This document shows positions 22,813-35,600 of a stretch of 64,000 bases of DNA, piece by piece. This DNA comes from Warburgia ugandensis (Eukaryota; Streptophyta; Magnoliopsida; Canellales; Canellaceae). The position numbers and the translations under genes are program-made. Below the pieces are notes generated by a model. It searched no databases, was not told the origin of the DNA, and saw nothing but the letters and a program-made list of their open reading frames with translations. Location: the NCBI GenBank assembly GCA_035236585.1, contig CP141128.1, forward strand, positions 24,271,618-24,335,617, given 5' to 3'. Numbering within the stretch: the stretch's first letter is position 1; each line of letters opens with the position of its first letter.

Positions 22813-25335
22813 TGTAATGCCCGAGCAATTTACACTATTTTTAACGAAAATTGAACATTCTATAGGAAATAAACTGAATTAAATGTTTCACTTTGTTTAA
22901 AATAGTAAACGAAGGAATTTGTGAGGGAACTTGTACCATTAGATTCTACTCAAAAAATGAAATCCAACGCCTCAAAAATCACCCAAAACGGAGTTCATAT
23001 GAAGAAGCTACAGCCATTTAAAGATATGGGTATTTTTGGAAATTAAATAGAAAAACGAAAAAATGAAGAAGGACAAAAAACGCAGGGGCGTTTTGATAAC
23101 AACACCCGCTGTCGTCTTCAACCTCTAGACCCCTCCAGAAACCTATTTTTCCTAATTTCTCTAGAATACACCAGGGGAAATGGCAGCACCGCTATTGAGG
23201 GGCACTGCCTTCTCCTCTTTATAAAAACCCCATCTCCCTCCTCTTCAAAATTGTGTTTCCGGCGAAATCCGAAACCTGTCTCAACCCATCTCCCTACATT
23301 TTTTCGGCAACGACCAAGCCCTAGTCAAGCTGGCCATTCCGTTCCCATCTCCCCATTTCCCCTCTCTTCTCTGTTCTGATCTGAGATTGGGGTTTTTCCC
23401 CTTTTTCACGGTTTCCAGCGAGCAGGAGCTTCAGGGTGAAGAACAGGCGCACCCATTGGTGATGGGTACTCTCCCAGACAACCCAGGTAAGCCCCCCACC
23501 CCTTCCTATTAGGTTTTTCTTCTTCCTTGCCCAGATCCAAGCCGGATCTAGGTGTTTTCTGGCTGGGGAGACGCTGTGGAAACCAGAGAAGACGGGTTTC
23601 CTCTGAAACCCATCCAAAACCAGTTGTCACAGGATGCACCCCGTGACGCACACGAGTGACGCGTCCCTTAAGGGCCAGCATTGCGTGCATGCAAGCGTGC
23701 AGCAGGCTTTTGACTCATCCAAGATGCGCGGGGCATCTTGGGCACCAAGACGTGGCCCGCCTGTGTTGAAGACGCATTTACAGGACGTTGACTGGGACGC
23801 GTGCCGAAGTGCGCTACTTGGGCATGCATGTGCGCTTGCGTACACTGTCCTAGGTGTGGCCTTCAGGTGTGCGCGCGACATGGGACACGGGTCCTGGCTC
23901 GACCAGGGTGCACGGGGTACCCTGGGAGCTGAGACACGCCATGCTACAAGGTGCGTCCGTGCGATGATGCGCGTGCAAAACACGGTCCCTGGCACGGCCT
24001 TTGGACACACATGCATGTAAGGCGGTCGCGGTTCAACCAAAATACATGGGTGGCCTGGGAACTGGGGCATGCGGGCCTAATGAGACTTTGAAGTTAGGAT
24101 TAGACGATAAATTACAGAGTTTAACTATGGCAAAGTAGATCCACATGATAGGATCTAGCCTGACAAATGAATTAGGCAAGGACCATGAACCCAATAGGCA
24201 GATCTAGCTATCTAATGTCTAAATAGAATGAAATTAATAAGGACTCCTTGTATCCATTCATACCCAAGAGTTTATAAATGAGACCTAGGGACGGGTTAAA
24301 GTGATAAAGGACGCGACTCCAGGAGACTTTGAGGTAGGTGCTCTATCGCTACTAGACTTTTTAAAAGAGCCATGATTGTTTGGAGAATGCATATTTTAAG
24401 TATAAGAATATGACATGTTTAGTATAACTTAATTCACCGTACATATGATAAATGCTTTATGCATAGATATGTTTTGCAAAAAACTTGCATAAACATTATG
24501 CATAGATATGTTTTGCAAATAATTGCATATACATTATGAATAGATATGTTTTGCAAATAATTGCATATATATTATGCATAGATATATTTTGCAAACAAAT
24601 GCATATATTGTATGATTTGTGAGCATTGAGTTTTTGAAAGATTGCATGTCCTTGAGGGTTACTAAAAGACGTTGGGTAGCAATTGTGAGGGCCAGGCAAT
24701 TATGAGGGACCCAAAGAGGACAGGTTCTGAAAAGAGGTTTTCGCTTGTTTGATCTGATATGATTTGGGCTGATAAGCTCGTGGGAGCTATGCCGAGAGGT
24801 TTAGGTTGGCCTCCAGCCTCTACCACTATTAGGTGGATGGGTACCACGCCCAAAAAGGGTAACGTCCCTACGTCAACTGCATGTGGTACAGGGGGCTACC
24901 ACTGGTGTCACGGCACTGGGTCGATGTGTCATATGCCCCATTGAGGCTATGACCGAGTGTCCTCAAGTATTTGGGGACCACACGGCAGTGAGGTCGTGGG
25001 CATAGTTGCACCCTATGGATTGAGGATTTATTTGCATTCCATATGGCATGACATGAGGTTGGTCGCCCATACCAGATATCCATGAGTTGGATTCAGTGGA
25101 GCATCTTATGCATATCATTATGTTTATGATATATAATACTTTCAACTTGGATTATGATATTCTTTAAGTCGTCAGTATTCCGGTTTGACAGTGGTTTTTA
25201 ATATCGATATTGAACGTGATTGTTCGAACATGCACATATTTTTAAGAGCATATGATTTTAAACATAGCATGCAGTGTAATACGAGTAGTGATAGACTCCT
25301 ACTGAGTATAGTATATACTCACCCTATCCTTAAAA
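22813..25335 (+). mobile_element. 3' LTR (X1) of the Tekay-like element, cut at its 3' end
   Basis: It starts with TGTAATGCCCGAG directly after the polypurine tract. In order it holds the TTTTGATA-CACCC box at 23091, a TATA box at 23220, a CT-rich leader, a CpG-rich stretch at 23630-24070, then the X 3' modules shared with 17704 onward. It stops at 25335, before the usual terminal CGTCACA, where a reversed X LTR begins. Its left part does not match the 5' LTR of the same element (Y-type), while its right part does. Open frames of 94-147 codons in the GC-rich part are not genes. Confidence 0.75.
23220..23227 (+). promoter_or_regulatory. TATA box of LTR X1
   Basis: TATAAAAA precedes a pyrimidine-rich leader. 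It lies about 130 bp after the conserved TTTTGATA box at 23091, a spacing repeated in the other X LTRs. Confidence 0.55.
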
Positions 25336-26215
25336 TCATATGCTCTTTCAAAACATGTGCATGTCTGAATTCTCAAGTCCAATATCGATATTAAAATCCA
25401 TTGTCAAACTAAAATACTAATGACTTAAAGGATCACATAATCCAAAATCGAAAGTAACATATACATATATATCATAACATTATGATATGCATAAGATGCT
25501 TCATTGAATCCAACTCATGGATATCTAGTATGGTATGGTCGACCAACCTCATATCATGTCATATGCAATGCAAATAAGTCCACAAAACCATTGGGTCCAA
25601 CTATACCCACAACCTCCTTGCCGTGTGGTCCCCGGGTACCTGAGGACACTCGGTCATAGCCTCCAATGCCGTGACACCAGTGGTAGGCCCCTGTACCACA
25701 TGCAGTCGATGTAGGTACATTGCCTCTTTTTGGGCGTGGTACTCATCCACCTAATAGTGGTAGAGGCTGGGTGGCCAACCCAGACCCCTCGGCATAGCAC
25801 CCACGAGCTTACTAGCCCAAATCACACAAGATCAAACAAGTGAAAAATCTCTTTTTCAAAACTTGTCCTCTTTGGGTCCCTCACAACTGCCTGGCCCTCG
25901 ACACTCAAACGTCTTTTGGTAACCCTCAAGGACATGCAATTTTTTGCAAGAACTTAATGCTCGCAAATCATGCAATGTATGCAATAGTTTGCAAAACATA
26001 TCTATGCATAATGTATATGCAATTATTTACAAAACATGTCTATGCATAAAGCATTTATCACATGCATGCTGAATTAAGTCATGCTAAACAAGTTATATAC
26101 TTAAAACATGTATTCTCAAACAATAATAGTTCTTTTAAAAGAATCTAGTAGTGATAGAGCACCTACTTGGCTAGGTCGCGTTAACCCTTTTGTCCTTGTA
26201 CGCTCCTGAACATGG
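24300..26215. repeat. Large inverted repeat formed by two X LTR 3' parts
   Basis: The plus arm, about 24300-25258, is the reverse complement of the minus arm, about 25336-26215. Between them lies a spacer of about 77 bp that belongs to the plus copy. The TACTGAGTATAG region and the ATATCGATATT words show the mirrored order clearly. A transcript through it would fold into a hairpin of nearly 900 bp, imperfect by divergence. Confidence 0.75.
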
Positions 26216-27522
26216 TTTGGAGAATCAAGGTTAGTTTGGCCCATGTTTTATGGGTTTAAGAGTAGTTGGTCTTATTACTTAGGCATTAGGGGCCATCCCT
26301 ATGCATATGGGTGTCCTAAGGTCCTAATTGGGCCTTGGTATCCTCAGTTTTCCAAAGGTCTAGCGGCCACGCGCCACCATCCTATTCTAAGGGTCATGCC
26401 CACCTTTGATTAGGCCTTGATCAGGGATTTTATAGTTTAGGTGTGTCCGCGTCGTCGACACGGACACAACGCCTTTTGCGGTGCCTCAATCGGAGCCCTA
26501 GATCTCAAGTTATAAGCGTTTTAGTGTCACACATATATAAGAGCCTTAAGAGTGAAAAGGCGGGATGCTAGGGCGCTGTGCGTCAGCGTCATGCGCTCCG
26601 GCTTCCTTAAGGAACGAGAAAACCCAGTATCACTAGCATGCTATGCATCTGCAGCGTGCGCCTCAGCAGGTCCATCTACAGACGCACCGAGTTTTCCCGC
26701 CCCTCTCTCTCTTTTGTGGGCACGTGCCCGGACGCGCCCGTTTGTTTTTCTCCAAATGCGTTGATGTGTTACGTTCTGACTGGAACGTTCAGTCCGTCTG
26801 GGGGACTGGGGCTTCCTCAGGACACCCTGGTTTGACCCTGTCGAACCAGTGTAGCCCAGGGAACGTCCCTGGGTCCTTAGTGAGTCTCCACGGCTCCATT
26901 TTGCATGATTTTTCATGCAAAAACTTAGGGAAATTGATCCTAAAACTACTGTGAAGATGGGTTTTGAGAGATCTTGGGCATACCTAGCTCATTGCTGGGT
27001 TTTTCTCCTTGTTTTCCCTCTAGGTCACTCCTCCACAACAGGTTTTCTTCAACCTTTTGGGCTGCCATTAGAGCCGCCCAAGAGCTCTATTTATAGAGCT
27101 ATGAGAGGGTTCTGAAGGGGGCTTTCACTGCCTTTGAATGGCGATGGAGAAACCTCCAGAATGGCAGTGATTTCTCCTCCAATCACTGCTATTCTAGAAC
27201 CCTCTAAGAGGTTGAAGATGAAGGGTGCCCGTATCAAAACGGCTCCTGTGTTTTGCAGGCTAAATCCGTTTTTTGTAAAAATTACATTTTTGCCCCTAAA
27301 CTTCAAAGGGCCATAACTTGCTCATTTTAACACCGTTTTAGGTGATTTTGGTCTCATTGGATTCCTTTTTCTAAGATGCACCTAATGGTACCATTTTCAA
27401 GACCAAATTTCTGGGTTCAGTTAAGGTGAATAGTGAAATGACTAAAATGCCCTTATCTTCAAAAACTGATCTTTTCATTGCTTAACTTGGAATTTCAGTA
27501 TTACAAAATTGAAGTCATTACA
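25336..27522 (-). mobile_element. X-type LTR (X2), reversed, 3' end missing
   Basis: Read on the minus strand it starts with TGTAATGACTTC at 27522. It follows the X3 LTR of 52832: the TTTTGATACGGGCACCC box (27239-27222), a TATA box (27095-27088), a leader, a CpG-rich patch (about 26860-26440), GGTAGAGGCTGGGTGGCC near 25775, and the 38-bp repeat. It ends at 25336 without the LTR 3' terminus and abuts X1. The open frames in the CpG-rich patch are opposite-strand by-products. Confidence 0.75.
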
Positions 27523-29265
27523 TATGGGGACCCTAAAGAGGTTGGGTCTAGCGAAAAGGATTGGTGCTTATTTTTTGCTAATGAGCACTAGTGAGGTTTA
27601 TGGCAATCCTCTTAAGCACCCTCAAAGGTGATGTATTGGGGAAATGTCAATCATGTAGGTGTAAGGAGCTGTTATGCTAAAGGAAAGAGAGCAGATGTTG
27701 AGGTGCCTATCGCTCACATTTTCAATACATACAGGTCTCGCATGTGTATAGATGATGGTTGCGTTGTTAGTAATTTCATCGCTCAAACTCTCTATAAACA
27801 GCCAATGACAATGCATGGCTATGGGAACTAGACATGAAGTTTTCAATATGTTTCTAATTTGCATGGGGTTGATTGTGAAAAAGAGGACAATTAAAGCTAG
27901 TGGAATTCGGTAAACGCATCACACGAGGTAGGAGGAAATTTAAGACAACATGTCTAAATAATAAGATGCATGTTCTACCATGATCTTATTTTTTATTATA
28001 TGATTGATATTTAATATGCTTTAAATTAAAATAATAAAATAATGTTAATTAAAAGAATTGTATATTATGATTGATGTTTATGCCTTATACATCATGTATG
28101 TGAATTGTGAAATTATGTTTATGGTACATGGGTACCATGTCAGTATTGGTGATGTATGAGTCTAGGTTATAAGATACCTCCTTCGTGGGTTATCACCAAA
28201 TAAGTGAGGATATTATTCTTATTATGAAATATATGAACAAGCGAATTGCCTGCTATTATGATTATTTTACATTCGGGCATGGAGGCCTGAGAGTTTTGTT
28301 TTAGACAGGTGTAGGCCTGTTATGTTATGGATACCATGCACTATGTGTTCCAAAAAGTTGGGTAGGGCAATCATTGGAAGGCCTCCATTGTGATGGCCAT
28401 GGTCCTCTCCATGCGGACATGGATATTATGATTTCCTCGAGGATGGTATAGGTAGATTATTGAGCAGTTATCTAGGTGCGCTATATGGATTATGACTGCA
28501 TGCATAGTAGTCCTTATATTTGATGCACTATGGTGCGTGTCTTTGAGGGTTGCCAAAAGACACTGGAGTGCCCAAGAAAGGCTGGTTAGGCAGTTGTGAG
28601 GGCTAGGCAGTTGTGAGCGACCCAAAGAGGATAATATTGTATCCATTGTGCATTTTGCCCACGGGAAATGCATATATGATGGCATTATGAGATGCTTTAT
28701 ATGATATGGCATGATGATATGCCTTACATTGTTTTCCTAGCAATGGCTGGAGGATTGTGAACCCCATATAGTGAGGGGCATGAGGATTATATTGATATAC
28801 CAATAGTGGCTGCATAATTATGAACCCCACATGATGAGGGGTATGATTCTAAAACCTAGTATAGTTTGGGAATGCAAATTAGGTGACGTTGATTATATTC
28901 GTAATTTTGTATGTCCTTTAACAATTTTTATATATGTGTATTATTGTTATATTAGTATGATTGAGGAAGTATTTTCATATATGTTTTCATATGGGTTAGT
29001 TAATGGGTAGAATTGTATGCAGAGTCTGGTTCATGGAATTGAAGTATTTATTTTGATGATAAATAATAAGTAAAGACATATGATTTATGAATGAAATTAT
29101 TAATAATTACGAAAAGATGTAGATATTTGGCTTACAAATGGATTATTGAGATATGAAACATATTGTAAATTCACTTTAACATAATCTCTATGGAAATGAA
29201 TATTCTAATTACTATTGAATAATTAATGTATCTTAAGATTTAGCATGCTTCTTAAACTCCCCTAC

Positions 29266-29317
29266 CAAGCATAGCTTGCTGAGATATTCTAAATGTTTCA
29301 TGTTTACAATATCTCAG
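29266..29317 (+). promoter_or_regulatory. Paired inverted repeats H1 and H2 of the mosaic LTR
   Basis: H1 is CAAGC/GCTTG around ATA (29266-29278). H2 is CTGAGATATTCTAAA (29279-29293) against TTTACAATATCTCAG (29303-29317), pairing at 14 of 15 positions. It lies 318 bp before the LTR end. Confidence 0.65.
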
Positions 29318-29446
29318 ATGTAGAAAGACAGGAGAAGATGTACACAACAAAAGGAATCTAGCAACCATTAATATAATGTTATAGGGTCTATACAAGTGAA
29401 CCACTAGATGGGTCTTATTTTCAGAAATAAATTCTATCTTCTAGAA

Positions 29447-29450
<4 letters not shown>

Positions 29451-29478
<28 letters not shown>
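29451..29478. repeat. (AT)14 microsatellite
   Basis: This is an uninterrupted AT dinucleotide run inside the mosaic LTR. A shorter TA run occurs at 44110-44127. Confidence 0.9.
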
Positions 29479-29484
<6 letters not shown>

Positions 29485-29635
29485 GTATAGTGTGAGCATG
29501 AAGGTGATATCTGGGTTTATGGAAAAATGAATTTCAAAGAAAAAACTTCTGCTGTTTTTGTATTTTAAAATTTAGAGGCACGCCATCTTTTCAAATAAAT
29601 GCAAAAAAAATTCATGAAAAACTTGGGGTGTCATA

Positions 29636-31485
29636 GTGCACACCATCCTTGACCCAATTAGACCCTTCAATACAATTCAACCACTCTCCCGTTTGGCTAA
29701 AGAATCATGCATGTGAATCCTTGAGGAAGGAGTATTGAATAATCACTAAAAGAAACTATGGGAATGGAAGCACAATTAAGAGATCTAATGGTAAGGAAAA
29801 TCTAGGAAACGAAGAGTATAATCAATGGATTCGAGCTGATTTTTCCTTGGCTATAACTTCAATGGAAAAAGACCTTGGATCTTTTGATCAATCAAGAAAG
29901 AAAAGCTAGAAAAATAGATGGCACTTAAGGAATCCTATGCATGAGACTTAAGCACACAAATGAATTCAAGACAATGAAAAATAAAGATCAAAAGAGGAAT
30001 GAAATAACCTTTAATTGAGAACTAAAGGACAAAGGCTTGGAGCTATGTGTGAAAGACTTGGAAGACAATTGCTCAATGGAAAAAAAAACAACATAGAGGA
30101 TTTGAAGGAGAAAGGAGGGGCGGAGACATCTCCTCTAAAGGAGGGTGTGATCTCCCCTTCTCCATACTTTTTTTTTTTCATGCAAAAAACCCCATGTTAG
30201 TTTATATGTTCTGGGAACTTCCTGATCTTGATTGATAGGTGATCCTAAGGTGAATATGATATGGAGATAAAAGGTAAGGCTGGGATTATATCTTAGGCAA
30301 CCAAATAAGAAACATTAAGACCACTAAAAGGAGGGAGGCACCTACTTTTTAGGGTGGGTCATCTCCTCCTTGTAAAAATCCTAAAAGAGATTTTTGAATT
30401 GGAAAGAGAGGTGGATGAAGATAGTTGGAGTGAGAAGGAAATAGATAATAAAGAAAGGTGAGGTGGAAAGAGGTGATTGTGTAGTGGGTTAGGAAGATGG
30501 TTGAATTAGGTGGAATGCATGGTATTAGAAGGGGAGAAAGCTCCTATTTTGTAAGAGTTTCATGTGGAACTCCCTTCCTTGAGTGTAGTTGACATGGAGA
30601 GGTGGAAACAGAGGAAGAAAATAGAGAAAAGATAGGGAAGAGAGGGAAAGATAGGGAATGAGGTGAAGTGAGGTGATTAGGTAGATCTAGGATTGATGGG
30701 ATGGTTGAAGTGGTAGTATAAAAAGGTGGGACTCTTAGGTGGGAAGGTGAAAAATTCATAATGCTCTTGTATGGTGAGGTGGAAAGTGAGAAGAAAAGTG
30801 AAAATTAAGATGGAAAAAGTGAAAAATAAGATGGTCACTTCCTATTGGTCCACATGCATGCTTTTCCATTGATTTTCACCCAAATATCATTTCGTTATCC
30901 TCTTAAAAACCCCATCACATTTGCTTTAGATTCTCCTCCAATCATGGCCTTCCATATAGCTTGGCTTAAGTGGCTTGATGGGCATGGCATCATTGTTGAC
31001 TTTAGAGGCTCTTTTATCTTGGCTTGGTGGCTCAACTCTCCAGCTTTGATGGCTGGCTAGGCTCCTTAGCTTGTCAACTTCTTCATGACTTACATGGCTT
31101 TGGTGACTTAAGTGAATCTCTTGCAAAGGTGGTAGACTTTGCATGGCTTGTGCATGGGCCCACTTTAGTCTCCTATGACTTCTCCAATTCCATCCTTTAC
31201 ATGCTTTAAGGTGATTTTGATCCTTGATCTCACTTTGGATTGATGGCATCAACGATCTTGACTTGATCTTTTGATCTTAATCTTCAATTTTCATCTCAAT
31301 CGATCTCGACTATTTGATCATCATCTTAACTCCTACAAAAAGTCAAAAAATCTAATCAAATCTTAAAAAAAGATTATTCACATACTTACCTTGGATTAAC
31401 ATTTGAACCTACGAAATAACAAATATTTGATTTATTAGCTTAGAAATACACATGTTATAATTTTTAGCCAAAAACCCTAATTTTC
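29636..31485 (-). mobile_element. Athila-type LTR-like segment, reversed
   Basis: Its reverse complement follows 8330-10050: the start near 31440-31485, the GATCAAAAGATCAAG words near 31270, the short repeat field at 30940-31190, the leader, and GAAGTTATAGCCAAGG near 29860. It borders a forward Athila integrase on the right and ends at the mosaic LTR terminus on the left. It is non-coding. Confidence 0.55.
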
Positions 31486-32657
31486 TTTTGCAATGACCAT
31501 GCATGCAATGGACATTTCAATTCTACAAAGGCAACCTTAAATATTTTGCAGTGTGATTTTTATTGGCCCACCATTTTTGAGGATTCATATGCTTACTACA
31601 TAGCATGTGCTAGATGTCAACATTTATGGAGCATGGGAAAAATAAATATGATGCCTCTGCACCCCATTCTTATCATTGAGCCTTTTGATGATTGGGGCAT
31701 CAATTTTATGAGACCTTTTCCTCGCTCTTTTGGTTATTTGTACATCCTTTTGTGAGTGGAATATGTGTCAAAATGGGTGGAACCCATATCATGTAAGATC
31801 AATGACCACATGGTAGTGGCCAAGTTTTTAAAGGAAAATTTATTTGCACACTTGGATACATCTTAAGCCATAATTAGTGATGGGGGAAACACTTTTGCAT
31901 TAGTGTTTAAGAACTTAATGAAAATATGGTGCTACCCATAGGATTGCCACCCCTCCCCTTATCATCCTCAGACTAGTGGATTGGGCGAAGTGTCAAATAG
32001 GGATATAAAGAAAATCTTAGAAAAGATAGTCAATCCAAATAGGAAAGACTACTCTTTAAGAATGCTTTATGGGCCTATTGTACTACATACAAGACCCCTA
32101 TAGGCATGTCATCCTACTACTTGGGCTATGGAAAGCCTACCACCTACCAATAAAACTAGAGAATAAAGCATTTTAGGCCATTGAAAAACTCAATTTTGAC
32201 CTAGATAATGCTATGACACATAGAAAGCTCCAACTCAATGCATTGAATGAGCTAAGGAAGGATGCATTCAAGTTTTCCCAGATGTACAAAGGGCGCATGA
32301 AAAAAGCCATCATGATAGACACATCCTACGAAAGTCCTTCATCCAAGGACAAAAGGTACTCTTGTATAATTCTAGTTGCATTTGTTTCCTAGAAAGCTTC
32401 ATTCTCTATGGATTGGACCATACATAGTAAATACTACTTACCATCATGGGGCCATCTAGATAGAAAAGGATGGGGAGATTTCTACACTAAATGGGCAAAG
32501 GTTGAAACCCTATCAAGAGTTAATCAACCCTGAAGTAGAGGAAATCTTGTTAGAGGAACTAGTCTATCAAGACCCACCTTAGCATGTTCCTTGATACATA
32601 AATACACCATAAAATTTGCAATCATCATAGCACTGGATGTTTGGCTAAAGACGTTAA
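31486..32657 (+). mobile_element. Athila-type integrase fossil (split by a later element)
   Basis: This is a forward fragment of Athila pol covering the integrase. A 69-codon frame at 31546-31755 shows FYWPTIFEDSY, CARCQ from the zinc-binding region, and WGINFMRPFPRS at the start of the catalytic core. Further on, YHPQTSG (about 31961) and [12 protein letters not shown] follow the core. The C-terminal stretch with a GPY-like block and NGQRLKPYQ lies near 32430-32515. Integrase joins element cDNA to host DNA. The copy has several breaks. Its continuation past pol, with the clade's GGCAATCC-like segment, resumes at 43691 after the inserted Tekay-like element. Confidence 0.88.
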
Positions 32658-32662
32658 ACTTA
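32658..32662. other. Target-site duplication ACTTA, left copy
   Basis: ACTTA here is repeated at 43691-43695, just outside the other end of the inserted element. Five bases is the normal length for Ty3/gypsy integration. Confidence 0.85.
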
Positions 32663-35600
32663 TGTGCCACCCTAGGTTTTTAGAACCTTTTCCCAATTAC
32701 TTATAAGAATAATAAGAATATGTTTTATAAAATAGGAGGGATCATTAACTCAGCGTTCAAAAGAAATGCCCCAAAAGGAAACCTCAAGGGTCATCCAAGA
32801 TCCAAAACCACAACAATAAATAGAAATGAAATCGTCGATACGCTGAGCAAGCTCAATCTAAAACCACAAAAAATCAAACACAGTCATGAAATGACAATAA
32901 TAATGATAAGTCCAAAATCCCCCAAGGTCCATTCATGATCACCACATCATACACACATCACGAAGTAAAGGTATATTATAGGAATAGTGTGGGTCCATTC
33001 TATGCAAAATATCAACATCCATGTAAAGCCCAAAAAGGCTATCGACAAGTTGAAGAGACATACACTAATTGGTCTCTGAAGCACAAAAAGGAAAATAGTC
33101 CTCGAGGTCCTTGCTCAATCGATGCTACTCCACCTGCTTACCCTTACCACTATCGCACTCCAAGTCTAAGGCATTGCAAAACAAAGAAATGTGTCAACAA
33201 GCTATCTCTTGTGTAGGTGATTCACATTCAATAATAAATATGATGAAATCATATGGCACGAAGTATCAAGATCATGGTGAATCTCATAAGATGAATATAT
33301 AACAAGCATGTAAAACCTCAAACATCCATGAGAAATAATACAAGAAAATCATGATATAAACAAATCGGTATCACTTTAGAGCATCATGGCATACAAGGCA
33401 TGAGAAATACATGGATATATGTCCATTAAAACAATACGAATCTGTGTCCACAGAATAATATGAATGCACGTCATGACAAATAGGGCACCATGCAAAAGCA
33501 AGCCCCAATAGTGTTCCATGACACTCAATCACCAGTAATGAGTACTCATACCAATCCTTGGGTCCTCTTGTGCAGCTTACATTAGCCCCCGGAGTCACTC
33601 ACGGCCTAGGCTCAGAATTACCCCGGTTCACCCAACATATAAATACTACATGAGCATACAAAATAAGAATATGGACTACAATACTATAATGGCAACCACA
33701 CAAGGATGTCAACCACTGTCACTCCTCGTTGACACCATAACGGAAGGCTTCCTCTGCTCCCATGGGGGGGAACAGACCTGTAGGGGAGACTACCCATGAT
33801 ACCACCACCTATGTACTTAGCCCTCTCAAGGACGATGCCTAATCATCATCATCACAAAGTCAAAGGGCAGGTGGCCAACCCTACTACCCTCCTAGCATAG
33901 TACCCACTTAGTGGAAGCACCCGTCATAAATCAACAAATATGCCATAAACCATGGAAAAACTCTCATGTAAAATAACCTCAATAGGTACAATCAAAGCCC
34001 ATGATAAAGTATAGTCCATCCCATGTAAAACATGGTTATTCGTAAAATCGAATGTCATGCTACCAACAAGAACTAGGAAACAAATTTATGTAAACATGGT
34101 AAGATGCAAAACACATGCCTTAAGACCTTTAGATAATCAGTCATGATCAATGAAATCATGAAGAAATTTTGAATAAAATCACCTACCTCAATAAACGTGG
34201 TACTCCAATCAAGCATGTAAGCGATGTCACATCATGTGCTCTGATGTACCTATCACATCAGAAGTCATCTAACACTTGGTGTTCTTACATCTCAAATTAA
34301 TAAATCCAAGTAATAACATCATTGATCTAGCAGGTAATCCCAGATTAATGGCCTAGATCATTTGATTAACCTTTAATTAAGTCAATCCTGAACTAGCTAT
34401 AGATTTATCTAACATTTAGACAACATCTACATTCTTTGATCATCAATCTATGTCATAATTCTTTTAATTAATGCCCCTTAATCAATAAATGGGTCAGTCT
34501 CTAGCTTTTCATGAAGTTTGGTGACGATCTAGCCATTGGATCGCTCTATTTCACTTATAATCAACATCTGATCATCAATTCGAATCCTTGTCTTCATGAT
34601 CCTTCTAATTTCAATGTTTATTTAGTGATTTACACATATCGCAATCATTACACATTGATCTGCTCTAATTAGCCAATCCTAAGGTACCTGATCAGATCAA
34701 CAGTCAAGATCACTTTTTGTGACAATTACATGAAATATACTCTGCTAATCCTCTAAATCGTCTTATATTTGATGCATACAATCAAATTCTAAAGCTTGAT
34801 CATCCATTGATGGCCATCCGTAGGTTATTTAATAGTATTTTGTGATTTGACTAATTAAAAGCATTCAAATCAAGGTCTGCTTCGTCAAGACAATTGTAAT
34901 AGATCTTTCAAATCACGACTTGGAACTCTGTAGTCCCAAAATCAAGTTTTTTATGAATGGACTGTCTAAATTAATAAAAAATCAATTTACAATCATGCGA
35001 TGTCACGAGGAAGTGTCATGTGATGTGCGTACAGAACACGTGTGCATCCTGCCATGTGGCAGCGATGCTGCACGTGCGTGGGCATGTGCTGAGCATGCAT
35101 TATGTGCTACGGGTGTCTAAGTGAGTCCTAGGCGCTCGACGCAGTTGCCATCACTAGAGACTATGTTTGGACTTTGGATCACCATCAGTGACTCTAATAG
35201 TATCCAAATTTAGTGATCTTTATATAGTTTTGGCTAAATTTTCACGTACTTTCACTTTCCAACCTTCCCATAAACTAATTTTGCATGGTTTTGGGGTTTT
35301 TGCTCAATTTTCATCACATTTACAAAATTTATCCTATTCACTACTTTTCACATTTTCTAGTGTCCTTAACCATTGGATTCCTAATAAATTTTATGGGTTT
35401 GTTCCTAGTTCATCATGCACATGATGAATGGTTCAGATCATCACTCTAACACCGTTTCATTGGGTTATTTTGACAAAAAATAGTAAGCCACATTCATTCA
35501 CCAAAAAAATTACATTCCATGTTATTTTTTGATGTTAACAACAAAAAAACTTAACTTACAAACCTGGAATGGAAAGGAGGAATGATGATGGGACTTACCT

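Larger units (their letters stand above)
27523..29635 (+). mobile_element. Mosaic Z-type LTR, 3' part
   Basis: It ends in TTGGGGTGTCATA at 29635, the Z-family terminus (compare 40288 read on the minus strand). Inside it are a Y-like module at 28340-28520 (GGCCATGGTCCTCTCC and neighbours), an X-like module at 28530-28620 (TTTGAGGGTTGCCAAAAG), a W-like AAAGAGGATAATATTG at 28625, and Y-like H1/H2 repeats at 29266-29317. The left end is not resolved and may lie beyond the reversed X2 LTR. A small frame at 27628-27831 has no known domain. Confidence 0.6.

Noticed and set aside
23627-24070. 147-codon reverse and 128-codon forward frames
   Set aside because: Mutually overlapping frames in the CpG-rich part of LTR X1, with no domain.
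33111-33302. Small forward frames in the Z LTR (32720-33302)
   Set aside because: They are antisense to the element and lie in a region aligned to the other LTR, which shows frames of different length.
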